This document shows, in pieces, positions 48,449 through 61,217 of a stretch of DNA of 64,000 nt (position 1 is its first letter; every line of letters starts with the position of its first letter). Source of the DNA: Galeopsis tetrahit (taxonomy: Eukaryota; Streptophyta; Magnoliopsida; Lamiales; Lamiaceae); contig OY776125.1 of the NCBI GenBank assembly GCA_963675135.1, forward strand, positions 22,308,565-22,372,564. The letters run 5' to 3'. Under the pieces are notes generated by a model. That model made no database searches. It worked only from the letters and a program-made list of their open reading frames with translations, and was not told where the DNA came from. The position numbers were made by a program, and so were the translations under genes.

Positions 48449-48794
48449 TATTTTTAAATGTTGAATAAAATTTATTTTAGATTGATTTAATAAACTTAAT
48501 GGTTACTATAATAATATATTTATTGTAAAAAGTGTCACGAAATAAATTTTGTACTGCATTTTTTGTATTTACTTCTCGGTATATTTGTTACACACATTTT
48601 ACATCTATTGTTAAATGATAAACTAGTTTTCCTATAAAACTTATTCACCATGTAAAAGTGGCCGGATCTACAATACCACAACATTCATTCACATCAATAC
48701 TGTATAAACTAACAACATATGGTAAACAAATTTTACTGAAGACGAACACGTATAAAATATTTCAATTCACCATAATACGCCAAGTTTAAGAGTT
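47086..48794. other. Intergenic, no gene recognised
   Basis: AT-rich. From about 47896 to 48140 the words GTGTTACTATATGAA and GTGTATTACTAC recur in degenerate form. A (TA)n run occupies about 48416-48446. Confidence 0.4.
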
Positions 48795-48898
48795 TTTTTT
48801 TTTTTTGAAGTCTGGGAGGGTTTTCGAACCTGAGACCTAGAGAGAAGCATACATCTAAGTCCCAAGCATATACCACTAGACCAACTATTGGGGTTACA
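48795..48898 (-). mobile_element. tRNA-derived SINE, short form
   Basis: Minus strand: AACCCCAATAGTTGGTCTAG, box A-like TTGGTCTAGTGGTA, box B-like GGTTCGAAAACC, then CCAGACTTC and poly-A. Flanked by a perfect 15-bp target duplication CCAAGTTTAAGAGTT (48780-48794 and 48899-48913). It lacks the ~60-nt middle of the 43314 copy. Confidence 0.92.
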
Positions 48899-48913
48899 CC
48901 AAGTTTAAGAGTT

Positions 48914-51900
48914 AATTAAGTATACACGGGGTGAAGGGAACATCATCAAAACTTAACATCAGCAAAGTTAATGGACTACTTATTTATTTGAAGCGTGCGC
49001 CTAAAGAGTTCGTAACAATTATGCTATATTCCTCTTTTACTTTAGCTTTTTGGCCGCTATATACATATGCTTCATTCTTAAATACGGGGATCACTTGTTT
49101 TAATCTTGGTGTTTCATATTTTATTTTACTATATGGATAATTGACATGTGTTATATTAAAAAATAATCAACATTCTATAATACTAGAAACGACACGTGTT
49201 AAAAATTCATTAAAAAAAATATCAGTGAAATATAAAAAATGAAACGAAGAATCGAACAATAATATTTTATCATATAAATTAAATCTCTTAATTATGAATG
49301 AACATACATTCACGTGAGAAAGATCAGTATGATTTCCATGAAAAGAAGAGCCAGTTATAAAAACATAATGAACGTCCATTAATTGCGTCGACTTGGTGCA
49401 ATATGTTCCTTATCATCTCTAAAAGTCGAATACAATAGATCATATTAATACTATTCGAATACAATAGATCAGTATTAACTAGATGAACATTCGGAGTATT
49501 ACATATTATTTAATATATATATATATATATAGTTTAATATATTCATATTTTAATATTCATTTAAAAAAATTATACAGAATATTATTTTTTTTATTCAAAT
49601 TATTGTTAACATTTATTTTTATAAAAAAGTAATACATTATTTTATTTAATCAAAATGAGTAAATATGTAAATTTTATTCTCAAATAGTATATGAAAATCA
49701 TATTAGTATTTTAATGTATGCATCATATTTGTTTTAAAGAATAAAAAATAAATGAAAAATTGTGAAATAATTTATTTTCTAATTTCATTGATTTAATACA
49801 TAATTAACATTTTTATTAACTTATGGTATGTTTGAGAATTTTAGGAAATTAGTTAATTAATTAAATTTCAAAGTTAATAAGATTTTCAATCATTTTAAAA
49901 AGTTCAATCAATAATTTAATTACATGTCATATTTAGAGAATTAAACAATTTTACTAAATTATGATAGTACATGACATCAATTAAATATAACGACGACGCA
50001 TAGACAAATTGCACCAAAATACAACACATCAGCAGCGAAACAAACTCCCTATTAGTACATAGAAAAATTATTTTCACCATACAATTTGCTTCCAGAAAAA
50101 AAAAAAAAAAAAAAACTATTTAGTTAAAAATTTAGTAAATTAAAATTGCACGGTTCATTCGATACATCAAAATGTCACTCATACTTGTATTATATACATA
50201 TATGCCCCACTGCTCAGGTGTAAATGCAAGTTTTTCCTTGACCAACAAGGATATACATACACCCAATAATTCCATGTACAAAAAATTCAATACCTAAAAA
50301 TCGAAATACGCATGCTTTTGGGGGGTCAAATATATAGTAGTATATGGTAAGATTTAATAAAGTGACAGCCCATGTTTGGGTCAAAGACGCATCATATATA
50401 CGATCGAGAATATAATGTAGAAAAATATTTCAAGTGTCTTATGAATTAGGATTTCGACACATGCATTTGCTTACTTAGCTTGTACACCAGTTTCAAGTTA
50501 ACTTTTTTAGAATATTTATTACTGATTGCAAATTCCTACATTAAGATGAGAAAGTTTTTAATTGATTAGGATTAATCGTGCTAATTCACGCTAAAACGAT
50601 CAAAGCCATCAAAAGTTTGAAAGACTAATTAGGGTCCGTTTGGTTAGAGCAATGAGAATGAATGAAGAGTCATTCTAAGTGGTGACAATGAAAATAATTA
50701 TGTTATTGATTACCCTATTTAATTATTTAGTTATTAATAAAAATGACTCCTCATTCAATTAAGTTATTCAGTACAGTCTCATTACTCTCAATCAAGGAGT
50801 CCTTCAACTATGTGGAAGTGTGAAACTAATCTCACATGACATTTTTCATTGAACTTTTAGGTACATATATATGCTTGAAAATAATTTTAAAAGTTAAATT
50901 GCAAAATTGATTCCAAAAAAAATGTTTGAAACTATTATTGGTAAAAGTGACGAGTTTATAAATAGTCTATATATATATATATATTTTTTTTTTGTGTCAC
51001 AAAATTTTAAATTATTATTTTTCTAGGCTAAAGAGTATTCGACCGTTATATCTTTTAACATATGGTGGTATATATGAGATTAAAAATGACGGTACAAATT
51101 GAATTAAATTGTGGCATGAGTTTAACATATGGTGGTACACACTTAGCATATGGTTATAAAAGTATAAAAAATTATAGCATTGAGTTAAATTAAGTGGCCG
51201 GTTGTATCGACTTAACATATGATGATACAAATTTAACATATAGTGATACTCACAAAAATGATGGTAGGAGGTGTATTAATTTTGTTTTTTAATCAAAAAG
51301 TTTCGTTGAGCTTTTTAGGTATGTTACGCAACATTAATTTATTTCAATAATCTTTTCATAATTTAGAAAATAGGACAAAACAAACAGTTGATAATTAAAA
51401 ATAGGCATGTATGAATGTGGGCATAGCAAATATTGTAAATTTGATGGGTCAAATTGAGCGGGTAAATTTGAATTAGATATTTGCACCGTCCACAGGAAAG
51501 ATCAAACCTAAAAATATACACTTTTAATCAAGAAGAATTCAATTTTTTTTTTTTTGACGGGAAGAAGAATTCAATTTGAAGTATAACATTTGGGAAAATT
51601 TAAATTAATAACTTTCTTGATACTATGAGCTTAGTATGATTAGGAACTCTCTTGTCATTTATGTAATCATTACTTAAACTAATTATTTTGGTTAGGGATT
51701 AATATAACCGTACCATACCTTCAACACCTGCAAGTGGTTAAATTTTTTATCCATTATTAAATCATAAACTTCAAATTTTAAATATTATATCACAAAAAGC
51801 TAAATATTTTCAAGTTTCAACATAACCTATTAAATAAATTTAAATAGGAGCCACAATCATGTGAATTTAATTGAACGGTCCAATTGAGCTATAATTTTAA

Positions 51901-53178
51901 CTTTGTTCTAATGTGACGGATCAAAAATTCAATTGAACAATTTATAATATATTTAAATCACTTAAAATCAAATTGGAGTGTATGCACCCAATTACATACA
52001 AAAAAATTGTCTTAAATAAATTTGTATGATACAAATCCTTTTTTTTTTTACATTAATATATATTTTCAGTGAATTAAATACATATTCAAATTATTAATTG
52101 GATTGATATATCACATAGGAGTAGTAACAATCTTACTAAAGTTTACACTTATTGCATTAATATATTAATTAAAGTCTTAAATTAAGCCAGGCTCAATATT
52201 GGATTAACATGATCACTGATTTATTAATTTAAAGAGATTTTGTTTCTCCTTTTTTTCAACACTGCTGGTATTATTATAAACTTTAAACTTTCACCAGTTC
52301 TTGAACTGTGTCTTTATTTACTATAGAAGAAGAAATGAAAATAGTCGCTTTTCTGATCAATAAATTTAATTTTCCAGAAATTAGTCCAAATTTAGATCAA
52401 AAGCTATGGAGATTAGACATGACACCATCAAGCTAGGTCTTAATCATATTAGGGCAAATATAAATTCAATATAACTGTTGTAGGTCCAGTAAATAATATT
52501 ACACAAGACGATATTTTCTATGCGTCAACAATTATTACACAAGACGATATTATCAATGAATTTTCACCAAATTTATTTAATTAATCTTAAATTTTCAGTA
52601 TATATCACATTTGAGTAAATGATTATAAAAAAATTTACATTTTTTTTTTAAAGATGTAGTATTAATTATATTGATAACAAAATAAAGAAAACTGACAATT
52701 TAAATAGACTTAATTTTTTAAAAATATATATAACTGAATAAATCGATAATTCATTTACATTTTTTTGTTTAATAGGGATAATAGTGCTTTGATGTATTGC
52801 TCTATTTTTCTTAGCTTTACTTTCCTCCACCTCCACTCTGCTTTAATTAATTTGGGAAGTAGGGCATTCTTTTGGAATAGGAATCCCTCTAGAAACCATC
52901 ATAGCTTCATAATACATATTACTGCTCTAATTCATTATTAGTTTTTCTTTTCCTTATTTAAATTATTTGTAGAATTAATAAAATATGTAGATAACTCGGA
53001 AACGGGACAATTAAAAGAAGAGAAAGTCTTGTGTGTGATTGTCTCATGGGAAAACAAAATATAATTTGAGCATGACGCTTTAACACTTCGAAAAAGATGA
53101 AAGATAATTTATTTGTGCGATATCATCGTGAGACCGTCTCACACACGAAAAACATAACAATATTTTATCCAAAAAAAC
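48914..53178. other. Intergenic, no gene recognised
   Basis: About 4.3 kb of AT-rich sequence. Contains a (TA)n run near 49513-49531, a possible MITE starting GGGTCCGTTTGGTT at 50634, and repeated TTAACATATGGTGGTAC-like words between 51056 and 51250. No protein-coding signal. Confidence 0.4.
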
Positions 53179-53466
53179 TACTCCCTCCGTCCCATATTAA
53201 TCTTCATATGTAGATGGGCACGAAAATTAAGAAAGTATAATAATGAGTGAAGTTTTGAGGGGTAATTTTGTAAAATTTTATGTATAAAGTAAATAAATGA
53301 GTTGACTTTTGTGTATGTGTGGAGATAAAGTAATGACATTTGTGTAAAATTGAGGTTATTTTAAGGGTGGAGTTTATAAAGGATTTTCCATTTTAAAGGG
53401 GTGAAAGTTATTGTGGAACGTCCCGAAAAGGAAAGTGTGAAAGTTATTGTGGTAGGTACGGAGTAT
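53179..53466. repeat. Probable Stowaway-like MITE
   Basis: Left end TACTCCCTCCGTCCCATATT; right end on the reverse strand reads AATACTCCGTACCTACCACA. The pairing is imperfect, so this is less certain than the others. Confidence 0.5.
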
Positions 53467-54570
53467 TCAATTTTATCTATGTAATTCTCGACGTGTTGTT
53501 CAGTTTCACTAAGATAGGAAAATTTACTCCACATTTGTGCAAAATTTTGAGGAAACGTCGACCTTTTATCTCTTTTATGGTACAAAATATGAAGGATAAG
53601 GGAAATAATGGAAGAATTAAAATAGTTGGAGAGTTAAAAAAAAATGATTTAAAAATTCTTAACTATCTTTTAGATATGGATAGATTGTAAAGGAATGAGA
53701 AAAAATAGTTAAAATTAATTAAAAGACAAATAGAAACGAACAAAATTTAAAGATTAAAAGGAATTAAACAAAGAAGTATGTGATTATGAATCTGAATTTC
53801 ATAAACAATTAGCGTGTAGTATACAAAGTCTGTATGTGTAGTTTCACTTTAGATTAATCGAGGGACTAATTAGGTTCATTAACCACAAGAAGAAAGTTTT
53901 ATTAAGTTCAAATTCATAATTAGTAGTATGTGGTTAGAAACAAACGATGTGAAGTGTATTATTTTATAATTAGGGAAATATTTCATCATTTGATTAAATC
54001 TTCTCATCTTTTCTACTTCCTAGTATAGTACTATATAGAAGATGCCAATTTATTTATACGCTTTGTACACGCACACTAAGACTACCAAAATGAAGAACTT
54101 TCTCGTGTGAAATCACATTTTTATGACAATAAAAAACATAAAAGGAAAAGAAGATAGTTCCCTACCACATATGCCCAAAGGAGACACAAAAGATTAAAAC
54201 TTTATACTATATTATTATGGTGTTAGTAATAATGATCTAAGATATTTATAAATTCAAGTTCATGCATTTGTACGTTTTGCAATCTAAGCCTTTTTTTTAA
54301 CTTATTTATTTATAGCACTGAATAAATTATATCCACACGAGAGTGTCGAAATAAATTATGAATTGTTGTTTGATCAACACACGAATCATTATTATATATC
54401 TTTAATGAATAAATGCCTAATTAGCAGTATCATCACAAAAATTCTTAACAACCTACATAAATAGGTGATTGATACATGTATAAATTACGTCTGGATTTTC
54501 AGTTTCTCTACATTGATTTGGTTAATTAAGGATTTTTTTTTTTTTATAAGATCATGATAAATATGTAATG
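53467..54570. other. Intergenic, no gene recognised
   Basis: AT-rich, no coding or repeat structure identified. Ends at the target copy GTTGA (54571-54575) of the copia element. Confidence 0.4.
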
Positions 54571-54575
54571 GTTGA

Positions 54576-55291
54576 TGTCAAGTAATTCCAGTCGATTAGA
54601 CGTCTCCAACTAATTAGAACACTTGAATATAGAAGAAATAACTGCTCTAGGATAGTAATTCAGAAAAGTAAGCAACGAGACAAACAACACACAAGAATTT
54701 AAGTGGTTCGATCAAAGTGATCTACATCCACTGGACCAGACTAATACTTCTTTGATTGATAAAGAATGTTTACACACTCATTCACTCGGAATATGATATT
54801 TCCTTAATTACTTCACTCGTGAACTCACACAACTCAAAGAATACAATAACGTATTAAATCTCTCTATCCAACCTTTACAATGTACACAAACAAGAGTTTA
54901 TAAAGACCAAAGGTAGTTGCTGCTGTTAGGAACTGTTTGAGTAGTTATCAACCGTTTGCAACCGCTTGTAACAACCCATGTGCTCTGTTATTGCTCAACT
55001 GAAATTGGTAGTTATGCCCTCAAGTTGTTGTAACTGTAAAACTGTTAGTTAAACTAACTAACTTTCATATCAGAAGACTTGTCCATAAAGATCAGAACAC
55101 TACTTAGTGATCTGATACTCAACTCTTCTGTTCTGTGATCAAAAGTTAACTCTGTTGATAGACTTCATACTGTGCTGAACATTTACTGATCTGATGTACT
55201 GATCTGATAGTACTGATCTGATAGTACTGTGCTGAAGTACTGATCTTTGTACACTCTGCTGAAGTACTGATCTTGGTACACTTTGCTGAAG
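54576..55291 (-). repeat. Truncated 3' LTR of the copia element
   Basis: About 716 of 934 bp remain, starting TGTCAAGTAATTCCAGTCG. Aligned by eye to the complete LTR there are roughly ten substitutions and a few small indels, so the insertion is older than the Ty3 element. Confidence 0.9.
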
Positions 55292-56317
55292 TTAGGGGTG
55301 GGAAGTGTGATCATTCCCTAACAACACAGAACCTCCATTCTGATGCTCAAAATCATGAAACCACTCTCTTCTTGGAGTCATGTGGAAAGAACACCCTGAA
55401 TCTAAAATTCAATCTTGTTGTTCTTTAGTGGAAGTGATGGATAGGGACTGAGCTGACTCATAGCCTTTCTGCTCCTTATCATCTTGGGTTTGATTTGCTT
55501 GATTCTTATCAACAGGGTTCTTAGGACCACATTTTCTCATAAGTTGTTTGTACTTGTAACAAGTACTCTTAAAGTGTCCAGGTTTGTTGCAGTGGTGGCA
55601 CACTACTTCCCCTTGATTTGACACTGCTGATTTTCCCTTATCAGCTCCCTTGGGTTGACTAGACCCCTTCTTGGAGACAGATTTCTTTTGTCCTCCCTTA
55701 ATTGCCAATCCTTCTCCACTGCTACTTTTATCTCCTTGAGATGTCTTATTATGCAATAGCTTGGACTTGACAGCCAAGATCACATCCTCCAATGTGATTG
55801 CTTCCTTTCTACTATACAAGATGGTGTCCTTTAGGATTTCAAAGGACTTAGGCAGAGCACTCAACAAGATCAGAGCCTTATCCTCTTCTTCAAGCTTGAC
55901 ATCCAAATTCTCCAGATCATCAAGTATCTTGTTGAACTCATCTAGCTGCTCCGTAATGGGTTTGTCATCTCCCATTCTAAAGGCATACAGCTTCTGTTTC
56001 GAATAGAGTCGGTTAGCAAGAGTTTTCACCATATATAGCTTCTCAAGCTTATCTCAAACCTCCTTCGCTGACTTCTATTTAGCAACCTCCCTCAAGACCT
56101 TATCTCCAAGGCAGAGTAGGATCGTGCTTCGAGCTTTCCTGAGCAACTTGCTCCTTTCAGCCGCAGCTGTTGCAGTTTCTTCTGCAATCTCTTCGGATTC
56201 TTCGAGGGCCTCGAATAATCCTTGTTATTCAAGGAGGGCCTGCATCTTGACCTTCCACAACCCAAAATCTCCCGTGCCTGTAAACTTCTCTATGTTGTAC
56301 TTGGTAGAATTCCCCAT
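55292..56317 (-). pseudogene. Copia Gag and protease start, four in-frame stops
   Basis: Reading begins at an ATG at 56317 (MGNSTKYNIEKF, then a GTGDFGLWKVKMQALLE motif) and one frame continues to the truncation, broken by TAA (codon 31, 56227-56225), TAG (codon 81, 56077-56075), TGA (codon 88, 56056-56054) and TGA (codon 303, 55411-55409). The Gag core includes KLEKLYMVKTLANRLYSKQ and LLSALPKSFE, and a zinc knuckle CHHCNKPGHFKSTC. After the last stop the protease active site ILDSGCSFHMTP is visible before the frame runs into the deletion. No pol remains. Confidence 0.92.
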
Positions 56318-56360
56318 CTTAGATCTGCAGCTACTTCAATTTCCCACAGACGGCGCCAAT

Positions 56361-57294
56361 TGTCAAGTAATTCCAGTCGATTAGACGTCTCCAACTAATT
56401 AGAACACTTGAATATAGAAGAAATAACTGCTCTAGGATAGTAATTCAGAAAAGTAAGCAACGAGACAAACAACACACAAGAATTTAAGTGGTTCGATCAA
56501 AGTGATCTACATCCACTGGACCGGACTAGTACTTCTTTGATTGATAAAGAATGTTTACACACTCATTCACTCGGAATAGGATATTTCCTCACTTCACTCG
56601 TGAACTCACACAACTCAAAGAATACAATAACGTACTAAATCTCTCTATCCAACCTTTACAATGTACACAAACAAGAGTTTATAAAGACCAAAGGTAGTTG
56701 CTGCAGTTAGGAACTGTTTGAGTAGTTATCAACCGTTTGCAACCGCTTGTAACAACCCATGTGCTCTGTTATTGCCCAACTGAAATGGGTAGTTATGCCC
56801 TCAAGTTGTTGTAACTGTAAAACTGTTAGTTAAACTAACTAACTTTCATATCAGAAGACTTGTCCATAAAGATCAGAACACTACTTAGTGATCTGATACT
56901 CAACTCTTCTGTTCTGTGATCAAAAGCTAACTCTGCTGATAGACTTCATACTGTGCTGAACATTTACTGATCTGATGTACTGATCTGATAGTACTGATCT
57001 TGGTACACTCTGCTGAAGTACTGATCTTGGTACACTCTGCTGAAGTACTGATCTTGGTACACTCTGATGAAGTACTGATCTTGGTACACTCTGCTGAAGT
57101 ACTGATCTGACCCAGTACTGTGCTGATCCAGTACTGTTCTGATATGACCAACTGTGCTGAAATCTAAGCATCACCTCCTCAGTTGATTAAAACCATTCCA
57201 CTCATCTGATTTCGGCCTAAGTTATCTTATCTGGTCCTATCAGCTCATTACTCAATTAGTGTGCTGACTCTGAGATTATGAGATAACACTCACA
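56361..57294 (-). repeat. 5' LTR of the copia element
   Basis: 934 bp, TG...CA ends, with the 5-bp target copy GTTGA on its right. It contains a tandem minisatellite near its right third. Confidence 0.93.
56985..57110. repeat. Minisatellite inside the copia LTR
   Basis: Four to five copies of a ~27-bp unit GTACTGATCTTGGTACACTC-TGCTGAA in direct repeat, which also creates a spurious open frame with repeated SVPRSVLQQ on the minus strand. The left LTR has fewer copies. Confidence 0.9.
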
Positions 57295-57299
57295 GTTGA

Positions 57300-59800
57300 T
57301 TGAAATTGGAGACTAAAACAAAAGTTTATGTATAAGATGGTGGACATCACATGATCTCATTTACTCAAACTCAGTCATATTTTAAAGAAGATACTATGAC
57401 TTAAATATCAAAGTGGAGAATTGACAATAAATATATATATATCCTCGACTAACACTTTTAATACTCCAATATACACAAGAGTTCAAATTTAATGAATATA
57501 TATATATATAATTAAATTCATTATGAAGGTTAATTCATTGATATGTACTGGTAACTGGTCGGGCAGCTAATGGGAATAAAATATGAATTTATAATAGAGA
57601 AGTGTGAAATTATATATATTTATATTAACTTTTTAATTAAAATATTTTTAATTCAATTACTCCTTTTTACAAATTGAATTAATCGAGACTCGAATAATTG
57701 AACTCTGAACATTCTTTCTATTGGAACGAATTAGATACCAATTTAAACGATTGACGATCACTGAAAATCTCTTAATTTGAAAATTGTTCTCATAATTCAC
57801 TTTAAAATGTATCAAGATTCAAGACTAAATAAGATTAAAAAAAAAAAAAAAGTAATGTCAACTTATACGGTTATACCTTTATACCTCTCGAAAGTAAGAG
57901 AGAAAAAAAGAGGGATACAAAAATTTATAGGAATTTATATAGGGGTAATTTAAGGAAATTGGTGGTAGAAATAACTAAAACAATTTTATTTTTTTTTAAA
58001 AACAAGATTTAAGGGGAAAAAATAGAAAATATAAAAATATGAACAAAGCAAGACCCATAGGAATAAATACTACCAACATTTAATGCTATGAAATAACGAC
58101 TTTACACTTGAAAGTTTTTTTGTCACCCATCCACAGTTGAAGAACAGTTGAATATATATTACAACTCTCAGTTTATCAACTATAATTAACACGAATTAAT
58201 AAGGAGCTTAGATGTCATGGAATTTATCACTAGTATTTAATTTAAAGAGAGGATTAATTTATAAAATCAAAACAGTCGAAAACTTTGATGAATAGAGTAG
58301 GCTACCTCATTCTTCTTTACTCTATTATTAGTATTAAATAGTATTTTATTTAATTATGTATTATTTTTTCAGTTTTGCTGTTATTGTGACAGCGGTACAT
58401 CTAATATTTAGACCAAAAAAAATAAAAAAATATACACCTATTTTTTTTTAAGTATTATTTAAAAAAAAAAAAAAAACTCAACCTCTTTTCATAACTCTGA
58501 TTTTAGAAAATTTTGATGGATAGACATGTCACGCAAATTTAAATGGTGTAACAGGAGATCCCGTTCGAAACTTTTGATTGTCGAAACAGTTATATATAAG
58601 CTGAATCGGAAAACGGCCTTGCATTTTTTGCTTCAATTCTAAACAGTAGTGCTACCAATAGATATCAATTCATACAATTAATTACGCTCTTCAAGATGTG
58701 AAATATTAATTTAGATTGTTCACAAGTCTAGAAGCGTGCAACTGAATAGAGTGGGGTTTTGAATGTAGCTGATGCAATAGCCTAAATATGAATTAATTCA
58801 ACTACTAACACAAAATTAAGGGCATTGCCTCCATTAATTGTTTCAATCAATGCAAATATTTCTTTAACCCTCCTATACTTACTACCATAAATTAATATAT
58901 TTTTTCTTATAATTTTTATTGAAAAATAGCTATTGAAACTCATGTTCAAATTTACACCCTGCAATATTGTGCAAATTGCAAATCACCTAAAAAAATGTGA
59001 AATTTCAAATTCAAGTGTTTTAAATAAATTAAAAAATAAAATTGATTTTTTAAAACAAATATTCAAATTAGTCTTTCTCTCATGAATAAAAATTATTTAT
59101 AAATAAATAAATTACATTCCTAAAAAAAAATTGATTAAACCAAATATCATCAATGACAATTAAATAATACAATTGTAATGATCATAAATCCATACACTTA
59201 CCATTCCTCACTACCATCATTACAATTATAATGGTATACATTTTTTAATGGATCAGTTTTAAAAATAGCTAAATTAAAATATAATACTCCTCCGTCCAAA
59301 ATGGATACAATACTTATGTGATGAAACTCAATCACATGTATTAGATGTTTTAATACAATTTTTTGTCTAAGTAGCTAGAATTACTCGTACGTTTATGAAT
59401 TTCGCGAGGTCAAATTATTTATTAATAATGTACATTAATCTGATTGTGGAAAATTGTAAATCAACGACCAGCAGAGTTAGAAGAGACGAAGTCAAAAAAT
59501 CTAAGAACTCTATTGGCCAATAAAGTAGGATTAAAAAAATAGTTGTAAAAATAAAATAACACCCATTTTCCACACAGAGAAATAGGAAAGTCAAAAGTGT
59601 CAAACTTTCAAGTCCGCCCCGTTAACTAATAAAAATAATACTGCTCCTACTTAAAGTTTTTAAGTGTGTGGTTAATTAATGAATTAATATAAAATTAATT
59701 AGCAATTAATGTAATACTTGTCCGAATTACGGCTTTGTTGCCACTTCCCCTCCTCTCGCTCTCACATGCCACCTCCATTTTCAAACCTCTCCTATCACAT
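57300..59800. other. Intergenic region upstream of the MYB gene
   Basis: About 2.5 kb of AT-rich DNA with poly-A/T runs and a lone MITE-like end at 59285. No gene identified. The last few hundred bases are the presumed MYB promoter. Confidence 0.45.
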
Positions 59801-59801
59801 C

Positions 59802-59810
59802 TATATAAAG
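59802..59810 (+). promoter_or_regulatory. TATA box of the MYB gene
   Basis: TATATAAAG, 132 bases upstream of the start codon, followed by a CT-rich leader. Position fits a transcription start near 59835. Confidence 0.65.
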
Positions 59811-59844
59811 TCCCACCTTCTCTATCCTCTTCTATTATAATTCA

Positions 59845-59849
<5 letters not shown>

Positions 59850-59885
<36 letters not shown>
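59850..59885 (+). repeat. (CT)n tract in the MYB 5' leader
   Basis: About 17 CT repeats with a single TTT interruption, probably transcribed as part of the 5' untranslated region. Confidence 0.9.
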
Positions 59886-59941
59886 ATCCAAACTAAAAGA
59901 AGAAACCCCATCAACAAATTTGTGTTTCTTGAAATAGAAAG

Positions 59942-61217
59942 ATGGAGCAACATGACCAAATTTCAAACTGCAACTACAACCAAAGTAGTCATGAAGAGGA
60001 AATGGACCTTAGAAGAGGCCCATGGACTGTTGAAGAAGACTTTACCCTTATCAACTACATAGCTCATAATGGAGAAGGCCGATGGAACTCCCTTGCTAGA
60101 TGTGCAGGTATTTTTTTCTTTAATTCTTTAATTAATTTATAATAGATCTTGAAATATAGTAGTATAGATACTCCATTGTCCGTACATGAAAACAATACAA
60201 TTTTACAACTTAATCGGCTCATAAAGTTGATTCCGTGTGTGTGAATAGAGAGGGCTATGCAATTGGGACATTAAAGTATAGGAAAAAGTATTATGAATAT
60301 GCTTTGGTTTTGATATGATCATGTGACATGACTTTACCAATTAAAAAGGCTCTTTCTTTCTACTTATTATTTTTTTGCTAATTAAAACGATGCAATTGAA
60401 TGATGAATATAGGTCTAAAGAGAACCGGGAAGAGCTGCCGATTGAGATGGTTGAACTATCTACGCCCCGATGTTCGACGAGGGAACATCACTCTCGAAGA
60501 ACAGCTCTTGATTCTTGAACTCCATTCTCGTTGGGGCAATAGGTAATTTACATCAATCATAATTCTTGATCGTATCATTAATTCTCAATTTCCTGTTGTT
60601 ACTGTGTCGCTAAATTTAAATTGGTGATATATAGGTGGTCGAAAATCGCACAGCATTTGCCGGGAAGGACAGACAACGAGATAAAGAATTACTGGAGAAC
60701 ACGAGTCCAAAAGCATGCTAAGCAGCTCAAATGTGACGTGAACAGCAAGCAATTTAAGGACACCATGCGTTACCTATGGATGCCAAGACTAGTTGAGAGA
60801 ATCCAAGCTGCCGCCGCCACCACCGGGGGTGGCGCAGCCACCGTTACTTCTTCCTCCGCCACTACTTATCCTCACCACCTCAACCACCAGGACACCATGC
60901 AGGGGTCAATTCACCTTCCGCCACCGGAAAATTCAAGCGCCGCCGCCTCGTCCGATTCCTTCGGCACGGTTTCGGAGTCCCACAATAATTATTCGATTAA
61001 TCAGGGGAAAAATAATCAGGATTATTATTATCCGACTTCCAATCAGCTTTCTTATGGAGAGCAGTCTTTAACGAGCCCCACAGGATATTTTAACCAAGGG
61101 TTGGATTTTCTGGAGGAGCAAAACAGTCAATGGATGGACGGTGGGGATGTATCGGACAATTTGTGGAACGTTGATGACATGTGGTTCTTACAGCACCAAT
61201 TCAATACCGATGTTTAA
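59942..61217 (+). CDS. MYB108: R2R3-MYB transcription factor, subgroup 20 (MYB108/MYB78-like)
   Basis: Three exons, 59942-60107, 60413-60542 and 60635-61217, with GT-AG introns at the two conserved R2R3-MYB positions; 292 residues. R2 has Trp28, Trp48 and Trp68; R3 has Ile81, Trp100 and Trp119, the standard spacing. After the DNA-binding domain comes the subgroup-20 signature YLWMPRLVERIQ (145-156), then a Ser/Asn/Gln-rich activation region and a C-terminal WNVDDMWFLQHQF like MYB108 and MYB78. The bHLH-interaction motif of flavonoid MYBs is absent. Subgroup-20 factors act in the nucleus in stress, wounding, jasmonate and ABA responses, stamen maturation and senescence; which role applies here is not visible. 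Orthology to MYB108 versus MYB78, MYB112 or MYB2 needs a tree. Confidence 0.93.

Larger units (their letters stand above)
54576..57294 (-). mobile_element. Ty1/copia LTR retrotransposon, internally deleted and decayed
   Basis: Flanked by the 5-bp target duplication GTTGA (54571-54575 and 57295-57299). The right LTR (56361-57294, 934 bp) is complete with TG...CA ends and is the 5' LTR of this minus-strand element; the left copy is truncated at about 55291. Between them are a primer-binding region (reverse strand TTGGCGCCGTCTGTGGGAA, 56341-56359), a Gag frame and the first part of protease. Integrase, RT and RNase H are gone, deleted together with the inner part of the left LTR. Confidence 0.93.

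Noticed and set aside
56920..57174. 84-codon frame with repeated SVPRSVLQQ
   Set aside because: Produced by the minisatellite within the copia LTR; not a gene.
59285..59330. MITE near 59.3 kb
   Set aside because: A single ACTCCTCCGTCC end with no matching right terminus in the next 500 bases.
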